A stretch of DNA of 64,000 nucleotides, taken from assembly GCF_000292345.1 (NCBI RefSeq), contig NZ_ALOU01000019.1, positions 248,001 to 312,000 of the forward strand, in the 5' to 3' direction. Below, piece by piece: positions 26,204 to 35,596 of this stretch (within the stretch, counting starts at the first letter, position 1; each line of letters opens with the position of its first letter). The notes beneath the pieces were generated by a model that saw only the letters and a program-made list of their open reading frames with translations, had not been told where the DNA came from and did no database searches. Position numbers and translations under genes: made by a program. This DNA comes from Cupriavidus sp. BIS7 (lineage in GTDB: Bacteria > Pseudomonadota > Gammaproteobacteria > Burkholderiales > Burkholderiaceae).

Positions 26204-27967
26204 ATGAGGACAGTACGAGTGATCGCGTTGGCGGCAAGCTTGACAGCATGCCTCGCCGCTTACACCGCTTACGCAGCAACGCCCCCCGTAACCGACGCAA
26301 TGATCGATGCCGACGCGAAATCGCCCGGCGACGTACTGAGCTGGGGTATGGGGCCGCAAGGCCAGCGCTACTCCGCGCTAACCAAAATCAATACGAAGAA
26401 CGTCAGCCAGCTGGTGCCGGCGTGGTCGTTCTCGTTTGGCGGCGAGAAGCAGCGCGGGCAGGAGGCGCAGCCGCTGGTCTACAACGGCAAGATGTTTGTC
26501 ACGGCGTCATACTCGCGCATCTATGCGATCGACCTGAAGACCGGCGCCAAGCTCTGGAAGTACGAGCACCGCCTGCCGGAGGGCATCATGCCGTGCTGTG
26601 ACGTCGTCAACCGCGGGGCGGCGCTCTACGACAACCTGGTCATATTCGGCACGCTTGACGCGCAGCTGGTTGCGTTGAACCAGGACACCGGCAAGGTGGT
26701 CTGGAAGGAGAAGATCGACGATTACGCCGCTGGTTACTCGTACACGGCGGCGCCGCTGATCGTGAAGGGCATGGTGCTGACCGGCGTATCGGGCGGCGAG
26801 TTCGGCGTGGTGGGCCGCGTGGAAGCGCGCGATGCCAAGACCGGGCAACTGATCTGGACCCGCCCCACGGTTGAAGGTCACATGGGCTACAAGTACGACA
26901 AGGACGGCAACAAGACCGAGAACGGTATTTCCGGAACGCTGAATGCCAGCTGGCCCGGCGAGACGTGGAAAACCGGCGGCGCGTCGACCTGGCTCGGCGG
27001 TACCTACGACCCGCAGACTGGCCTGGTCTATTTTGGCACCGGCAACCCGGGACCGTGGAACAGCCACATCCGCAAGGGCGACAACCTGTATTCGTCCTCG
27101 ACACTGGCCATCGACCCGGACACGGGCAAGATTGTCTGGCACTACCAGAACACGCCAAATGACGGCTGGGATTTCGACGGCGTCAACGAGTTCGTGACGT
27201 TTGACATGGATGGCAGGCGCGTGGGCGGCAAGGCCGACCGCAACGGCTTCTTCTATATCAATGACGCAAAGACCGGCAAGCTGCTCAACGCCTTCCCGTT
27301 CGTGAAGAAGATCACGTGGGCAACCAGCATCGACCTCAAGACCGGCCGCCCGAACTACAACCCGGAAAGCCGCCCCGGTGACCCGGCCGCCGCCAGTGGC
27401 GAGGACAAGAAGGGGCAGTCCGTCTTTGCCGCGCCGGGTTTCCTTGGCGGCAAGAACCAGATGCCGATGGCGTACAGCCCGCAAACTGGCCTGTTCTACG
27501 TGCCTGCCAATGAATGGGGCATGGACATCTGGAACGAGCCGGTTGGCTACAAGAAGGGCGCGGCCTACCTCGGTGCCGGCTTCACCATCAAGCCGCTCAA
27601 TAGCGACTACATCGGCGCGCTGCGCGCAGTCAATCCCAAGACCGGCAAGATCGAATGGGAGATCAAGAACTACGCGCCGTTGTGGGGTGGTGTGATGACG
27701 ACCGCGGGCGGTCTAGTGTTCTGGGGCACGCCGGAAGGCTACCTGAAGGCCGCCGATGCGAAGACTGGCAAGGAGCTGTGGAAATTCCAGACCGGCAGCG
27801 GCATCGTGGCGCCGCCGGTCACCTGGGAAGAGGGCGGCGAGCAGTTCGTGGCCGTGGTCTCTGGCTGGGGTGGTGCTGTGCCGCTGTGGGGCGGCGAAGT
27901 AGCCAAGCGTGTGAATTTCCTGGAGCAGGGTGGATCGGTCTGGGTGTTCAAGCTGCACAAGGGCTGA
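26204..27967 (+). CDS. exaA: PQQ-dependent alcohol dehydrogenase (ExaA/ExaF/PedH family)
   Basis: Periplasmic quinoprotein of 587 aa with a Sec signal ending near TAYAATP and an eight-bladed propeller with repeated W-motifs (e.g. [14 protein letters not shown]). The vicinal disulfide is Cys131-Cys132 (MPCCDVVN). Metal-site residues include Glu199 (SGGEFG) and Asn281 (GTGNPGPWN). The catalytic Asp323 in GWDFDGVNE is followed two residues later by Asp325, the extra Asp that marks lanthanide-dependent enzymes (XoxF, ExaF, PedH) and is absent from calcium types. It oxidises ethanol or similar alcohols and passes electrons to cytochrome c. AAAGGAGA precedes the ATG. Confidence 0.94.
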   Translation: MRTVRVIALAASLTACLAAYTAYAATPPVTDAMIDADAKSPGDVLSWGMGPQGQRYSALTKINTKNVSQLVPAWSFSFGGEKQRGQEAQPLVYNGKMFVTASYSRIYAIDLKTGAKLWKYEHRLPEGIMPCCDVVNRGAALYDNLVIFGTLDAQLVALNQDTGKVVWKEKIDDYAAGYSYTAAPLIVKGMVLTGVSGGEFGVVGRVEARDAKTGQLIWTRPTVEGHMGYKYDKDGNKTENGISGTLNASWPGETWKTGGASTWLGGTYDPQTGLVYFGTGNPGPWNSHIRKGDNLYSSSTLAIDPDTGKIVWHYQNTPNDGWDFDGVNEFVTFDMDGRRVGGKADRNGFFYINDAKTGKLLNAFPFVKKITWATSIDLKTGRPNYNPESRPGDPAAASGEDKKGQSVFAAPGFLGGKNQMPMAYSPQTGLFYVPANEWGMDIWNEPVGYKKGAAYLGAGFTIKPLNSDYIGALRAVNPKTGKIEWEIKNYAPLWGGVMTTAGGLVFWGTPEGYLKAADAKTGKELWKFQTGSGIVAPPVTWEEGGEQFVAVVSGWGGAVPLWGGEVAKRVNFLEQGGSVWVFKLHKG

Positions 27968-28048
27968 TACGTATCGATGGCAGCCATGCGCCCGTGCGGC
28001 GCATGGCATCGGCCGATTCACGGTTTCATGGAGTCTCGGAAAGTGAAG

Positions 28049-28375
28049 ATGTTCAATGGATACTTCTCGTTGTTGGCGCTGGCGTCGACGGCAATATGCG
28101 CGACATCAGCGCATGCGGCGCCAGACATGCAGGCTCTTGCCGAAAAGAGCGGCTGCTTTTCGTGCCACAGCATGCAGACCAAGGTAGTGGGGCCGGCGTT
28201 TGTCGACGTGGCTGCCAAGTACAAGGGCGATGCGGAAGCACCGGCCCGGCTGGCGCAGAAGGTGCGCGAGGGCGGCAAGGGCGCGTGGGGCCGCATTCCC
28301 ATGCCGCCGCATCCCAATCTCAAGGAAGACGAAGCCCTGCAACTGGTGAACTGGGTGTTGAGCGCGGGATCGTGA
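28049..28375 (+). CDS. Class I cytochrome c (c551/c552-like)
   Basis: Periplasmic monohaem cytochrome of 108 aa. It has a short signal peptide (MFNGYFSLLALAS to SAHAAPD), haem motif CFSCH and a likely Met ligand in GRIPMPPHPN. The start at 28049 has GGAAAG upstream; longer in-frame starts lack a ribosome site. It follows the alcohol dehydrogenase by about 80 bp on the same strand and likely carries electrons from it, alongside the PedF-type cytochrome encoded at 35028. A strong terminator follows the gene. Confidence 0.88.
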   Translation: MFNGYFSLLALASTAICATSAHAAPDMQALAEKSGCFSCHSMQTKVVGPAFVDVAAKYKGDAEAPARLAQKVREGGKGAWGRIPMPPHPNLKEDEALQLVNWVLSAGS

Positions 28376-28389
28376 CGCTCCGTGATTGG

Positions 28390-28431
28390 GCCGCTCGCGT
28401 CCCGATCGTTGATCGGGCGCGAGCGGCTTTT
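28390..28431 (+). terminator. Intrinsic terminator after the exaA-cytochrome c unit
   Basis: Long two-part stem GCCGCTCGCG/CGCGAGCGGC plus CCCGATC/GATCGGG with a GTT loop and one bulged T, followed by TTTT. It separates this unit from the convergent pqq operon. Confidence 0.85.
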
Positions 28432-28468
28432 GTCATGACTGCGGATAAAGCTGCGGCTAAAACGGCGG

Positions 28469-29668
28469 CTATGGCTGCGCCAGGCGGCGCGAATTGACAT
28501 CCGTGCGGAACACGATGGGCACTTCGGGAGCGCGAAGATCGGACTGATGCCCGCAAGCGTTCATTGCGGCGGTACGGCCTTGCAGCACCGTGGCCTGCAG
28601 CACCGCGTGATCGGGCGAATGTCCGCAAACCGGATCGGTCCGTGCGGCGTCGCCGGTCAGCAGGTAGGCCTGGCAGCGGCAGCCGCCGTAATCGTCCTCG
28701 CGTGATGAGCACGAGCGGCAGGGCTCGGGCATCCAGTGCGTACCGCGGAAGCGCTGGAACGCAGGGCTTGACTGCCAGATCTCGTGCAACGGTTGCTGGA
28801 GAACATTGGGCAGGTCCAGTCCCGGCAGCATGCGCGCCGAGTGGCATGGCAACGCGACACCGTCTGGCGCCACGCCCAGGAACGTTGTTCCCCAGCCGTT
28901 CATGCACTTCTTGGGGCGTTGCTCGAAATAGTCGGGCACCACATACAGCACCTTGCAGCGGTTGCCGATGCGCGCGCGGTAGTTGTTCACCACTGCCTCG
29001 GCCTCCCGAAGTTGTTCCTGCGTCGGCATCAACGCCAACCGGTTCTCCCACGCCCAGCCGTAGTACTGCGTGTTGGCAAGTTCCAGGTACTCGGCGCCAA
29101 TCTCCAGCGCCATGTCGATGATGGCCCCCACGTGCGGCAGGTTGTGCCGGTGCATCACGCAATTCATCACCATCGGGTAGCCGTGCGCCTTGATCATGTC
29201 CGCCACACGGCGTTTCAGGTCGAACGTGCGTGTACTCGAAAGAAAATCGTTGAGTTCGCGCGTGGAATCCTGGAACGATAGCTGGATATGGTCGAGCCCG
29301 GCGGCACGTAATGCGCCGAGCCGGACGTCGGTCAGGCCAACGCCGGACGTCACGAGGTTGACGTAGAACCCGAGCCCATGCGCGTGCGCGACCAGTGCTT
29401 CCAGATCCTTGCGCAATAGCGGCTCACCGCCGGAAAGACCAAGCTGTACGGCCCCGAGCGCGCGCGCCTGGGTGAATACATCGCACCACTGGTCAGTGTC
29501 GAGTTCCTGGTCGTGCCGGGTGTAGTCCACCGGGTTGGAGCAGAACGGGCAATGCAGCGGACAGCGATAGGTCAGTTCGGCCAGCAGCCATAGCGGCGGG
29601 CCCGGGAGCGGCAACGGCTTGCCCTCAGGCGAGCCAGCCGCGTTCGGTTGCATGTTTGACAAAGGCAT
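28469..29668 (-). CDS. pqqE: PqqE, radical SAM PqqA-crosslinking enzyme
   Basis: Cytoplasmic radical SAM enzyme of 399 aa that makes the Glu-Tyr C-C crosslink in PqqA. The SAM-cluster motif is TYRCPLHCPFC (Cys36, Cys40, Cys43). The SPASM region holds a Cys-rich run (PCRSCSSREDDYGGCRC) and a later Cys in TDPVCGHS. Last gene of pqqABCDE. The start is ambiguous: ATG 29668 overlaps pqqD by 44 bp with GGAGG only 3 nt upstream, while ATG 29653 is the next choice. Confidence 0.95.
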   Translation of the reverse strand: MPLSNMQPNAAGSPEGKPLPLPGPPLWLLAELTYRCPLHCPFCSNPVDYTRHDQELDTDQWCDVFTQARALGAVQLGLSGGEPLLRKDLEALVAHAHGLGFYVNLVTSGVGLTDVRLGALRAAGLDHIQLSFQDSTRELNDFLSSTRTFDLKRRVADMIKAHGYPMVMNCVMHRHNLPHVGAIIDMALEIGAEYLELANTQYYGWAWENRLALMPTQEQLREAEAVVNNYRARIGNRCKVLYVVPDYFEQRPKKCMNGWGTTFLGVAPDGVALPCHSARMLPGLDLPNVLQQPLHEIWQSSPAFQRFRGTHWMPEPCRSCSSREDDYGGCRCQAYLLTGDAARTDPVCGHSPDHAVLQATVLQGRTAAMNACGHQSDLRAPEVPIVFRTDVNSRRLAQP

Positions 29669-29897
29669 GTACCTCCGGAGCAATGCCCTGCACGCCGTAT
29701 TCCGACTGCAGGTCGTCGATCAGCATGTCGAGCGTGTGAGCACCGTCGCAGCGCTGAAGAATCGCGGCGGCGCTGTCATTGAGCGTGACCATTCCCTCTG
29801 GGTACAGCAGGACCCAACTCTGCTGCATCTCTTCCCATTGCAGCCGGAAGGTCCGTTGCAGTGTGGGTCTGGCCGGGTCGGATACGGATGGAGTCAT
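29625..29897 (-). CDS. pqqD: PqqD, PqqA-binding chaperone
   Basis: Protein of 90 aa that binds PqqA and delivers it to PqqE. The family pattern is [20 protein letters not shown], then [14 protein letters not shown] and a C-terminal [14 protein letters not shown]. The ATG at 29897 overlaps the pqqC stop as ATGA, showing translational coupling. PqqD and PqqE are separate genes here, not fused as in some methylotrophs. Confidence 0.94.
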   Translation of the reverse strand: MTPSVSDPARPTLQRTFRLQWEEMQQSWVLLYPEGMVTLNDSAAAILQRCDGAHTLDMLIDDLQSEYGVQGIAPEVHAFVKHATERGWLA

Positions 29898-30586
29898 GGG
29901 CGGGCCTGTTGGATCGCGTCGAGCATCGACCAGAGGATGTCGAGTTTGAACTGCAGAATCTCCAGCGCGCGTTGCTGCTGCTCCGGTGTGCGGAAATAAT
30001 CCAGCGTCACGCGCAGACCGTGTTCGACATCGCGCGAGGCAAGCGGGATGCGTGATCGGAAATATGCCAGCCCTTCCGGCTGCACCCACGGATAGTGCTC
30101 GGGCCAGCCGGCAAGCCGTTCCTTGTGGATGTCCGGCGCGAACATCTCCGTCAGCGACGAGCACACCGCCTCTTGCCACGGCGCACGCCGTGCGAAATTG
30201 ACGTAGGCGTCCACGGCAAAGCGCACGCCCGGCAGCAGGTGCCGGTGAGACCAGAGCGCGTCCCGCGTGAGCCCCACGGCCTCGCCCAGACGTACCCAGC
30301 TTTCGATGCCGCCCGGCTGGGACTCGTTGCCGTCGTGGTCATGAATGCGGACGATCCACTCGCGGCGCGTGTCGCGGTCAGGGCAGTTGGAGAGGATGGC
30401 CGCATCCTTGAGCGGAATGTTGACCTGGTAGTAGAAGCGGTTGGCAACCCACGTGCGGATCTGCTCCGGCGTGCACTCGCCGGCGGCCATGCGCAGGTTG
30501 AACGGGTGATGAATGTGATAGCCCGCCTGCTTCGCGCGCAGTTGCGCCTCGAATTCTTGGGCGGTCCGGGCAACAGGATGTGTCAT
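29894..30586 (-). CDS. pqqC: PqqC, pyrroloquinoline-quinone synthase
   Basis: Cofactor-free oxidase of 230 aa that performs the last ring closure and oxidation in PQQ synthesis. The all-helical fold is recognised by [21 protein letters not shown], the active-site run [14 protein letters not shown] and RIHDHDG. It overlaps pqqB upstream and pqqD downstream by ATGA. Confidence 0.96.
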   Translation of the reverse strand: MTHPVARTAQEFEAQLRAKQAGYHIHHPFNLRMAAGECTPEQIRTWVANRFYYQVNIPLKDAAILSNCPDRDTRREWIVRIHDHDGNESQPGGIESWVRLGEAVGLTRDALWSHRHLLPGVRFAVDAYVNFARRAPWQEAVCSSLTEMFAPDIHKERLAGWPEHYPWVQPEGLAYFRSRIPLASRDVEHGLRVTLDYFRTPEQQQRALEILQFKLDILWSMLDAIQQARP

Positions 30587-31500
30587 AGCGAAATTTCCAT
30601 TCCGTCGTAGGCAACCTCGATGCCGTGTGCCTCCAGTTCCCGGCGTTGCGGCGATTCCTCATCGAGGATCGGGTTGGTGTTGTTGATGTGGATGAGCACT
30701 TTGCGCACCGCAGGCAGGCGGTCGAGCGTCTCGATCATGCCGCCCGGTCCGGACTGGGACAGGTGCCCCATGTCGGCGGCAGTCTTGGTGGAAAAGCCGA
30801 GCGCTATCAGTTCGTCGTCATGCCAGCACGTGCCGTCCACAAGCACCACGTCGGCTTCTGCCAGTTCCTTGAATACGTGCGGTTCGATACGGGCGAGCCC
30901 CGGTGCGTAGAACGCGTGCCGGCCGCTCTGCCGATTGACAATGCGCAGGCCGATGTTGTCACCCAGGCGGTGTGCGTTGCGGCTCGGGGAGTAGGGCGGC
31001 GCCTTGCTTTCCAGAGGCACTGCGGTCAGTGCCACATTTTCCAGCGGCGGCACCGCGAAGGCCGTGCCATCGAGCGGAAGCGTGTGGGTATCTAGCCCGC
31101 AGTAATACGACAGCATGCGCGTGAGCGGGAACGCCGTGGAGAGATCGTCAAGCACAGCCGTCGAGGCATAGACCGGCAATGCTTGCCGGTGCTCGCGCAG
31201 CATCAGCAGGCCCGTCACGTGGTCGATCTGCGCGTCGATCAGCACAACACCGGCAATGCCGGTATCGCGTGGGTAACGCGCCGGCTGCAACGCCGGGGCG
31301 CTGCGCAACTGGGCCAGGATGTCGGGGGATGCATTGACGACGATCCAGTTCTGGTCGCCATCACCAAGCGCGATCGAGGACTGCGTGCGCGGCGTGGCGC
31401 GCACCGTGCCACGCCGCACGCCGTCGCAATTGCGGCAATTGCAGTTCCACTGCGGGAAGCCGCCGCCAGCGGCCGAACCTAGAACCCTGAGTATCGTCAT
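30583..31500 (-). CDS. pqqB: PqqB, metallo-beta-lactamase-fold hydroxylase
   Basis: Protein of 305 aa of the metallo-beta-lactamase superfamily that hydroxylates the crosslinked peptide in PQQ synthesis. The start [20 protein letters not shown] with its Cys cluster is diagnostic, and [16 protein letters not shown] is the family's altered metal-motif region. It starts 134 bp after pqqA, beyond a terminator-like hairpin, and overlaps pqqC. Confidence 0.96.
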   Translation of the reverse strand: MTILRVLGSAAGGGFPQWNCNCRNCDGVRRGTVRATPRTQSSIALGDGDQNWIVVNASPDILAQLRSAPALQPARYPRDTGIAGVVLIDAQIDHVTGLLMLREHRQALPVYASTAVLDDLSTAFPLTRMLSYYCGLDTHTLPLDGTAFAVPPLENVALTAVPLESKAPPYSPSRNAHRLGDNIGLRIVNRQSGRHAFYAPGLARIEPHVFKELAEADVVLVDGTCWHDDELIALGFSTKTAADMGHLSQSGPGGMIETLDRLPAVRKVLIHINNTNPILDEESPQRRELEAHGIEVAYDGMEISL

Positions 31501-31571
31501 GACGCCAGATCGATGGTTTTGGCCGAACCGTGCAAGAAGCCGGCCAGGTGATGGTGCAAGCGGAGTCGAAC

Positions 31572-31603
31572 AAAAAAGCCCGCCATGAAGAACTAGCGGG
31601 CTT
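31572..31603 (-). terminator. Partial terminator between pqqA and pqqB
   Basis: On the minus strand, stem AAGCCCGC/GCGGGCTT with a 12-nt loop runs into TTTTTT. Its place between pqqA and pqqB fits the known excess of short pqqA transcripts over the full operon message. Confidence 0.75.
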
Positions 31604-31634
31604 GCGGGAGCGCTGCGTGATCAGTTGCTCGACT

Positions 31635-31709
31635 TCAGCGGTTGGCGATGTACATCGTGATCTCGAACCCCAGTCGCAGTTCGGTATAGGCAGGCGTTGT
31701 CCAGTTCAT
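31635..31709 (-). CDS. pqqA: PqqA, PQQ precursor peptide
   Basis: A 24-aa peptide, too short for ordinary gene calling. It begins [17 protein letters not shown] and ends TMYIANR. Glu16 and Tyr20 (E-I-T-M-Y) are the residues joined by PqqE to make PQQ. GGAGGAGA lies just before the ATG at 31709. It heads pqqABCDE. No pqqF-type M16 protease is present in the window, so the enzyme that frees the crosslinked dipeptide is not obvious. Confidence 0.96.
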   Translation of the reverse strand: MNWTTPAYTELRLGFEITMYIANR

Positions 31710-31812
31710 GTCTCCTCCTCGAGGGTTGGCATAGTTAGTGATTGCAGTGGGTCATTCCACGGTTGCCCCGGCGACTCGCCGAAAGCAACCGTACTCTCAG
31801 GAGGCAACATCC

Positions 31813-32805
31813 ATGCCCGTTCCCGCTCCGTCCGCGTTGTTGGCGTCCTTCGAACTGCGCACGCCGGATGGCCATTGCATTCACGTTCGGCAATGCGGGG
31901 TGGATGGCGGCCAGCCGTGGCTGGTGCTGCATGGCGGGCCGGGTAGCGGTTGCCAGCCTTCGATGGCCGCGTGGTTCGATCCGCTCCGGCATCGCGTGGT
32001 GCTGCCTGATCAGCGCGGCGCGGGTCTCTCGCGGCCTGCAGGCACGCGGCGCCGCAATACGGTCACGGCGCTGCTGGCCGACCTGGAGCAGTTGCGTACC
32101 GCGCTTGGCATCGAACGCTGGGGCGTGGTTGGCGGGTCCTGGGGGGCGGCGTTGGCGCTGGCCTATGCGGATCGCTTCCCCGGCGCCGTGGCGGCACTGG
32201 TACTGCGCGGGGCTTTCCTGACGGGATTCGATGACGTGCAGGCGATGTTCAACGCGCGCGGCGCGGGCCGCGACCTGCTGCGTGGGATTGATCGGCGGCG
32301 GGAGGGGCTTCCCGCGGCGCGCGGACGGCTTCTTGCCGTGTCACGCGTGTTGCAGGGCGGTACAACTGTTCAAAAAATGAACACTGCCATGCGATGGCAG
32401 GCTGCCGAACGCCATCTGCTGGGTCTGGCGGGGCGCGGGGAGCGTCAAGGATGGCAACAACGGACCGCCATGCTGCGCAAATACCAGTTGCAGGCGCACT
32501 ACCTGTATCGGCGCGCAGGGCTTGGGAAGTCCACGCTATTGATGGCTGCCGCGCGTATCGGCCGGCAGGGCGTGCCGGTCACGTTGCTGCACGGCAGGGC
32601 AGACCGCGTTTGCCGGCCGGGCAATGCACTGCGCCTGCAAGCGGCCATGCCGCAAGCCCGCCTGGTGTGGGTGCCGGGCGGGCATCTGGCTGCGGGGGAG
32701 ATGGCTCAGGCGCTTGGCGCGGCCATTCGCGCGTCTGGCTGGTCAGTTGCCGCGCGGCGGCTGGCCTTCGGCCTCGTCGATCCTGCGGTAGACGGTATTG
32801 CGTGA
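31813..32805 (+). CDS. Alpha/beta hydrolase, proline iminopeptidase-like (S33)
   Basis: Hydrolase of 330 aa with the S33 layout: oxyanion loop HGGPGSGC, then DQRGAGLSRP, the nucleophile elbow GGSWGAAL, and late acid and His residues in HGRADRVC and PGGHLA. AGGAGG precedes the ATG at 31813. It is divergent from pqqA, with the two starts about 100 bp apart, so both may share a regulatory region. Its 3' end overlaps the convergent activator gene by 63 bp. A role in trimming PqqA is possible but is only a guess from position. Confidence 0.85.
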   Translation: MPVPAPSALLASFELRTPDGHCIHVRQCGVDGGQPWLVLHGGPGSGCQPSMAAWFDPLRHRVVLPDQRGAGLSRPAGTRRRNTVTALLADLEQLRTALGIERWGVVGGSWGAALALAYADRFPGAVAALVLRGAFLTGFDDVQAMFNARGAGRDLLRGIDRRREGLPAARGRLLAVSRVLQGGTTVQKMNTAMRWQAAERHLLGLAGRGERQGWQQRTAMLRKYQLQAHYLYRRAGLGKSTLLMAAARIGRQGVPVTLLHGRADRVCRPGNALRLQAAMPQARLVWVPGGHLAAGEMAQALGAAIRASGWSVAARRLAFGLVDPAVDGIA

Positions 32806-34770
32806 AATGCCGAGCGCCTTGGCTGCGGCCGAGATATTGCCGTTATGCGCCTTCACCGCTTCGATGATGGTCATGCTTTCGATGTCGGCAAGCCGCTTGG
32901 GCTGGGTGCCGCCGGCTGCGGCGGCAGGCGGCGCAGCCGAGGTCGCACTGCTGGCGGTTGGCTGGGCTGGTTCGATTGGTTCCGCGCCATGCCGTGCGTG
33001 CCAGTCTTCGAGAAAGTCGTCCGGCAGGTGGTCTTCCGTGATTTCCGGTGCTCCCTCCGCCATCAGTTGCGCCGTGCGCAGCAGGTTGCAGAGTTGGCGG
33101 ATGTTGCCCGGCCAGTGGTAACTACGGAACAGTTGCATGACGGATTCGCTGATCGGCAGCGCGCCGTCCCCCTGTTCCTGCTGCAGCAGCTTTTCCGCTA
33201 CGGCATCCAGGTCGCCACGTTCGCGCAGCGCCGGCAGGCGCACAACCAGACCATTGAGGCGGTAGTAGAGGTCTTCCCGGAACTGGCCGCTGGCCACCAT
33301 CTCGCGCATATTGCGGTGGGTGGCGCAGACCACCGCAACGTCCACCTGGATCAGCTTGTTGCTGCCCAGTGGCGATACCGCGCGTTCCTGCAGCGCGCGC
33401 AGCAGGCGCGCCTGCAGGTGCAGCGGCATGTCGCCGATCTCGTCCAGGAACAGCGTGCCGCCGTTGGCCAGCACCATCTTGCCGATGCCGCCTTTCTTCC
33501 GGGCGCCCGTAAATGCTCCCTCTTCGTAGCCGAACAGCTCGGACTCGATCAGTGCTTCGGGAATCGATGCGCAATTGACGGCAACGAACGGGCCGGCGCG
33601 ACGCGGGCTGTCGGCGTGAATCGCGCGGGCCAGCAGTTCCTTGCCCGTGCCGGTCTCGCCCAGCACCATGATCGTGATGTCCTTGCCGATGACCTTGCGC
33701 AGCTTGCCGATCACGCTCTTGATCTGAGCGTCGCCGGTATCGAGCGCATCCAGGCCGGCAGGCTGTCTTGCCAGTTCGCCACAGGGCTGGCGCACCGGCG
33801 CCGTATTGCGTTCGCCGGTCATATTGCCGCCAAGGGCGCCAGCCGCGATCTGGCTGGCGGGGCGCTTCCATTCAACGCGCCCATTCACCTTGACGCCGCT
33901 CGGAAGCTGCAGCTGGACGATGCCGGCAGGTGCTCCACGCTCCATATCGATCAGTTGCGACATCGACAAGCCGAACAGCGACGAGAACGTGTGCGCGTGC
34001 AGCGCCCCGATCGAAAGCCCCAGCTGGAACACGCCACTGCGATTGGCCGACAGGAAGCGCCCGGCGGGCGTGAAGGCGGCAATGCCTTCGACCAGCGTGC
34101 CAATGAATTCCGGGCGCGAGTGGAAATGGATGCACACCACGTCCTGGAACGTGTTGGCGAACAACTGGTTTTCGATCATCTGCGCCGACATGCGCACCAG
34201 CGCCATGGTGTGCTTGTGAAAGCCGCGATGATCGCCCGTCACATCGAGCGCGCCAACCGTCTTGCCATACGGATCGAGGATCGGTGCGCACGAGCAGGTG
34301 AGGAACCGGTTGGCTTCCAGGTAGTGTTCGGAGCCGTGGACCAGCGTGGGCTTGCCATCGGCCAGCGCCGTGCCGATGGCGTTGGTGCCCCGGCTTTCCT
34401 CCGACCATAGCGCGCCCGGCTGCAAGGCCACCTTGGTGGCCTTGGCCAGGAAGTCATCGTCGCCCAGCGAATGCAGGATCAGTCCGCCCGTGTCGGTCAG
34501 GATCACCATGCTCTGGGTGTTGACGATCTGGCTGTAGAGCGTCTCCATGACCGGCAGCGCATGCGTGAACAGCGATTGGCTGCGCTCGATCTGCGTTTTC
34601 AGTTCGCTTTGCTGCACCGGGCAGAAATCGGGCGATTCATATGACCGCAGGCCATACGATTTCGAGCGCTCGTGCGATTGCGCGATCAGTTCAGGCTGAT
34701 CGCTTTCCGGGGCCTCACCGATTGTGGGGCCGTCGGTAGCCCGCTGGGGGGCTGCCGCGTGGGGAATCAT
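32743..34770 (-). CDS. AcoR-family sigma-54-dependent transcriptional activator
   Basis: Enhancer-binding protein of 675 aa. The N-terminal sensory region (about 60-330) contains a GAF-like segment ([18 protein letters not shown]) seen in AcoR-type regulators and a second PAS-like part. The AAA+ domain has Walker A GETGTGKE (371-378), the sigma-54 loop GAFTGA (418-423) and FLDEIGDM. A Fis-type helix-turn-helix ([20 protein letters not shown]) ends the protein. AAAGGAGA precedes the ATG. It is divergent from the cytochrome c/binding-protein genes and is the natural activator of the three sigma-54 promoters in this block. Confidence 0.93.
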   Translation of the reverse strand: MIPHAAAPQRATDGPTIGEAPESDQPELIAQSHERSKSYGLRSYESPDFCPVQQSELKTQIERSQSLFTHALPVMETLYSQIVNTQSMVILTDTGGLILHSLGDDDFLAKATKVALQPGALWSEESRGTNAIGTALADGKPTLVHGSEHYLEANRFLTCSCAPILDPYGKTVGALDVTGDHRGFHKHTMALVRMSAQMIENQLFANTFQDVVCIHFHSRPEFIGTLVEGIAAFTPAGRFLSANRSGVFQLGLSIGALHAHTFSSLFGLSMSQLIDMERGAPAGIVQLQLPSGVKVNGRVEWKRPASQIAAGALGGNMTGERNTAPVRQPCGELARQPAGLDALDTGDAQIKSVIGKLRKVIGKDITIMVLGETGTGKELLARAIHADSPRRAGPFVAVNCASIPEALIESELFGYEEGAFTGARKKGGIGKMVLANGGTLFLDEIGDMPLHLQARLLRALQERAVSPLGSNKLIQVDVAVVCATHRNMREMVASGQFREDLYYRLNGLVVRLPALRERGDLDAVAEKLLQQEQGDGALPISESVMQLFRSYHWPGNIRQLCNLLRTAQLMAEGAPEITEDHLPDDFLEDWHARHGAEPIEPAQPTASSATSAAPPAAAAGGTQPKRLADIESMTIIEAVKAHNGNISAAAKALGISRNTVYRRIDEAEGQPPRGN

Positions 34771-34847
34771 GGATGTCTCCTTTACGTCGCCCGCGATCTA
34801 TGCGCGGGTCGCCCGGATCGTCCTGGAAGTTGCGCGATCCGGAAGTG

Positions 34848-34887
34848 TTGCGTCATGACGCAAGACACATGCCAGGGTGTTCCATTC
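34848..34887. promoter_or_regulatory. Upstream activator sites, cytochrome c promoter
   Basis: A perfect 16-bp palindrome TTGCGTCATGACGCAA (34848-34863) is followed by GTGTTCCATTC (34877-34887), identical over 11 bases to the left part of the exaC palindrome. Both lie about 95-130 bp before the -12 element. Confidence 0.55.
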
Positions 34888-34967
34888 CTGAGCAACTGTG
34901 CCATCCATTTTTCGATTCCCTGGCTCCCTTCGAGCCTGTGCCTTCGGTTTGGGGCCAGGTTCGTACT

Positions 34968-34983
34968 TGGTATGGCTCTTGCG
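34968..34983 (+). promoter_or_regulatory. Sigma-54 promoter of the PedF-type cytochrome gene
   Basis: TGGTATGGCTCTTGCG has GG-N10-GC spacing and the TTGC block; the -24 part is a little weaker than in the other two. The start site would be about 35 nt before the TTG start codon at 35028. Confidence 0.65.
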
Positions 34984-35027
34984 GAAATGTCTCCATAACG
35001 CATTTCAACGACAAACAGGAGACACTC

Positions 35028-35513
35028 TTGAACACACCACGAAACATGTTCGCGCTACTTTCCCTCTGCGCGCTTCTGGCCGGGGGATTGCCCGCAACCG
35101 CAACCGCACACGGCGACGTAACGCCGCAGGCCGTGGACACGCACACATTACCCCAATTGGGGGCCGAATGGCGTCCGGATAATCCATACCGGACGGGTGA
35201 AGCCCATGACGAGGCACTGCGCATCGGATCGTCGGCGTTCAACCAGAATTGCGCGCGTTGCCACGGTCTGGAGGCGATCTCCGGCGGCATCGCGCCCGAT
35301 CTGCGCAAACTCGACATCGACTGCATGTCGCTGGCCGATCCGAAGAAGAAGGAAGCCTGCTTCGGCGAGATCTCCCAGTATTTCACCACCACGGTACGCA
35401 AAGGCCGCACGCGCGACGGCCGGGTCTACATGCCTCCGTTCGATGGGGTGCTGAGCCAGGAAGCCGTCTGGGCGATCAAGACCTATCTCGAGTCCCGCCG
35501 CGTACAGGAGTGA
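35028..35513 (+). CDS. pedF: Cytochrome c-550 PedF-type (electron acceptor of quinoprotein alcohol dehydrogenase)
   Basis: Periplasmic cytochrome c of 161 aa with a signal peptide ending in TATAHGD. Haem motif is CARCH, and the run IGSSAFNQNCARCHGLEAIS is the PedF/ExaB-like signature; Met ligand probably in VYMPPFDG. The start is TTG at 35028 because AGGAG lies 6 nt before it; the first ATG (35046) would clip the signal peptide. It sits downstream of a sigma-54 promoter and is followed by a periplasmic binding-protein gene. Confidence 0.9.
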   Translation: MNTPRNMFALLSLCALLAGGLPATATAHGDVTPQAVDTHTLPQLGAEWRPDNPYRTGEAHDEALRIGSSAFNQNCARCHGLEAISGGIAPDLRKLDIDCMSLADPKKKEACFGEISQYFTTTVRKGRTRDGRVYMPPFDGVLSQEAVWAIKTYLESRRVQE

Positions 35514-35596
35514 GGCCGCGGAGCAGTGCGGCCCGACCACCGTGGCCGCACCGCCAACCGGGCCCCAACGGATACCCATTCGCCAGGAGAACTTTC

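Noticed and set aside
31711-31812. Possible sigma-54 promoter for pqqA
   Set aside because: On the minus strand GG and GC are 11 bases apart, not 10, and no TGTTCCATT core lies upstream.
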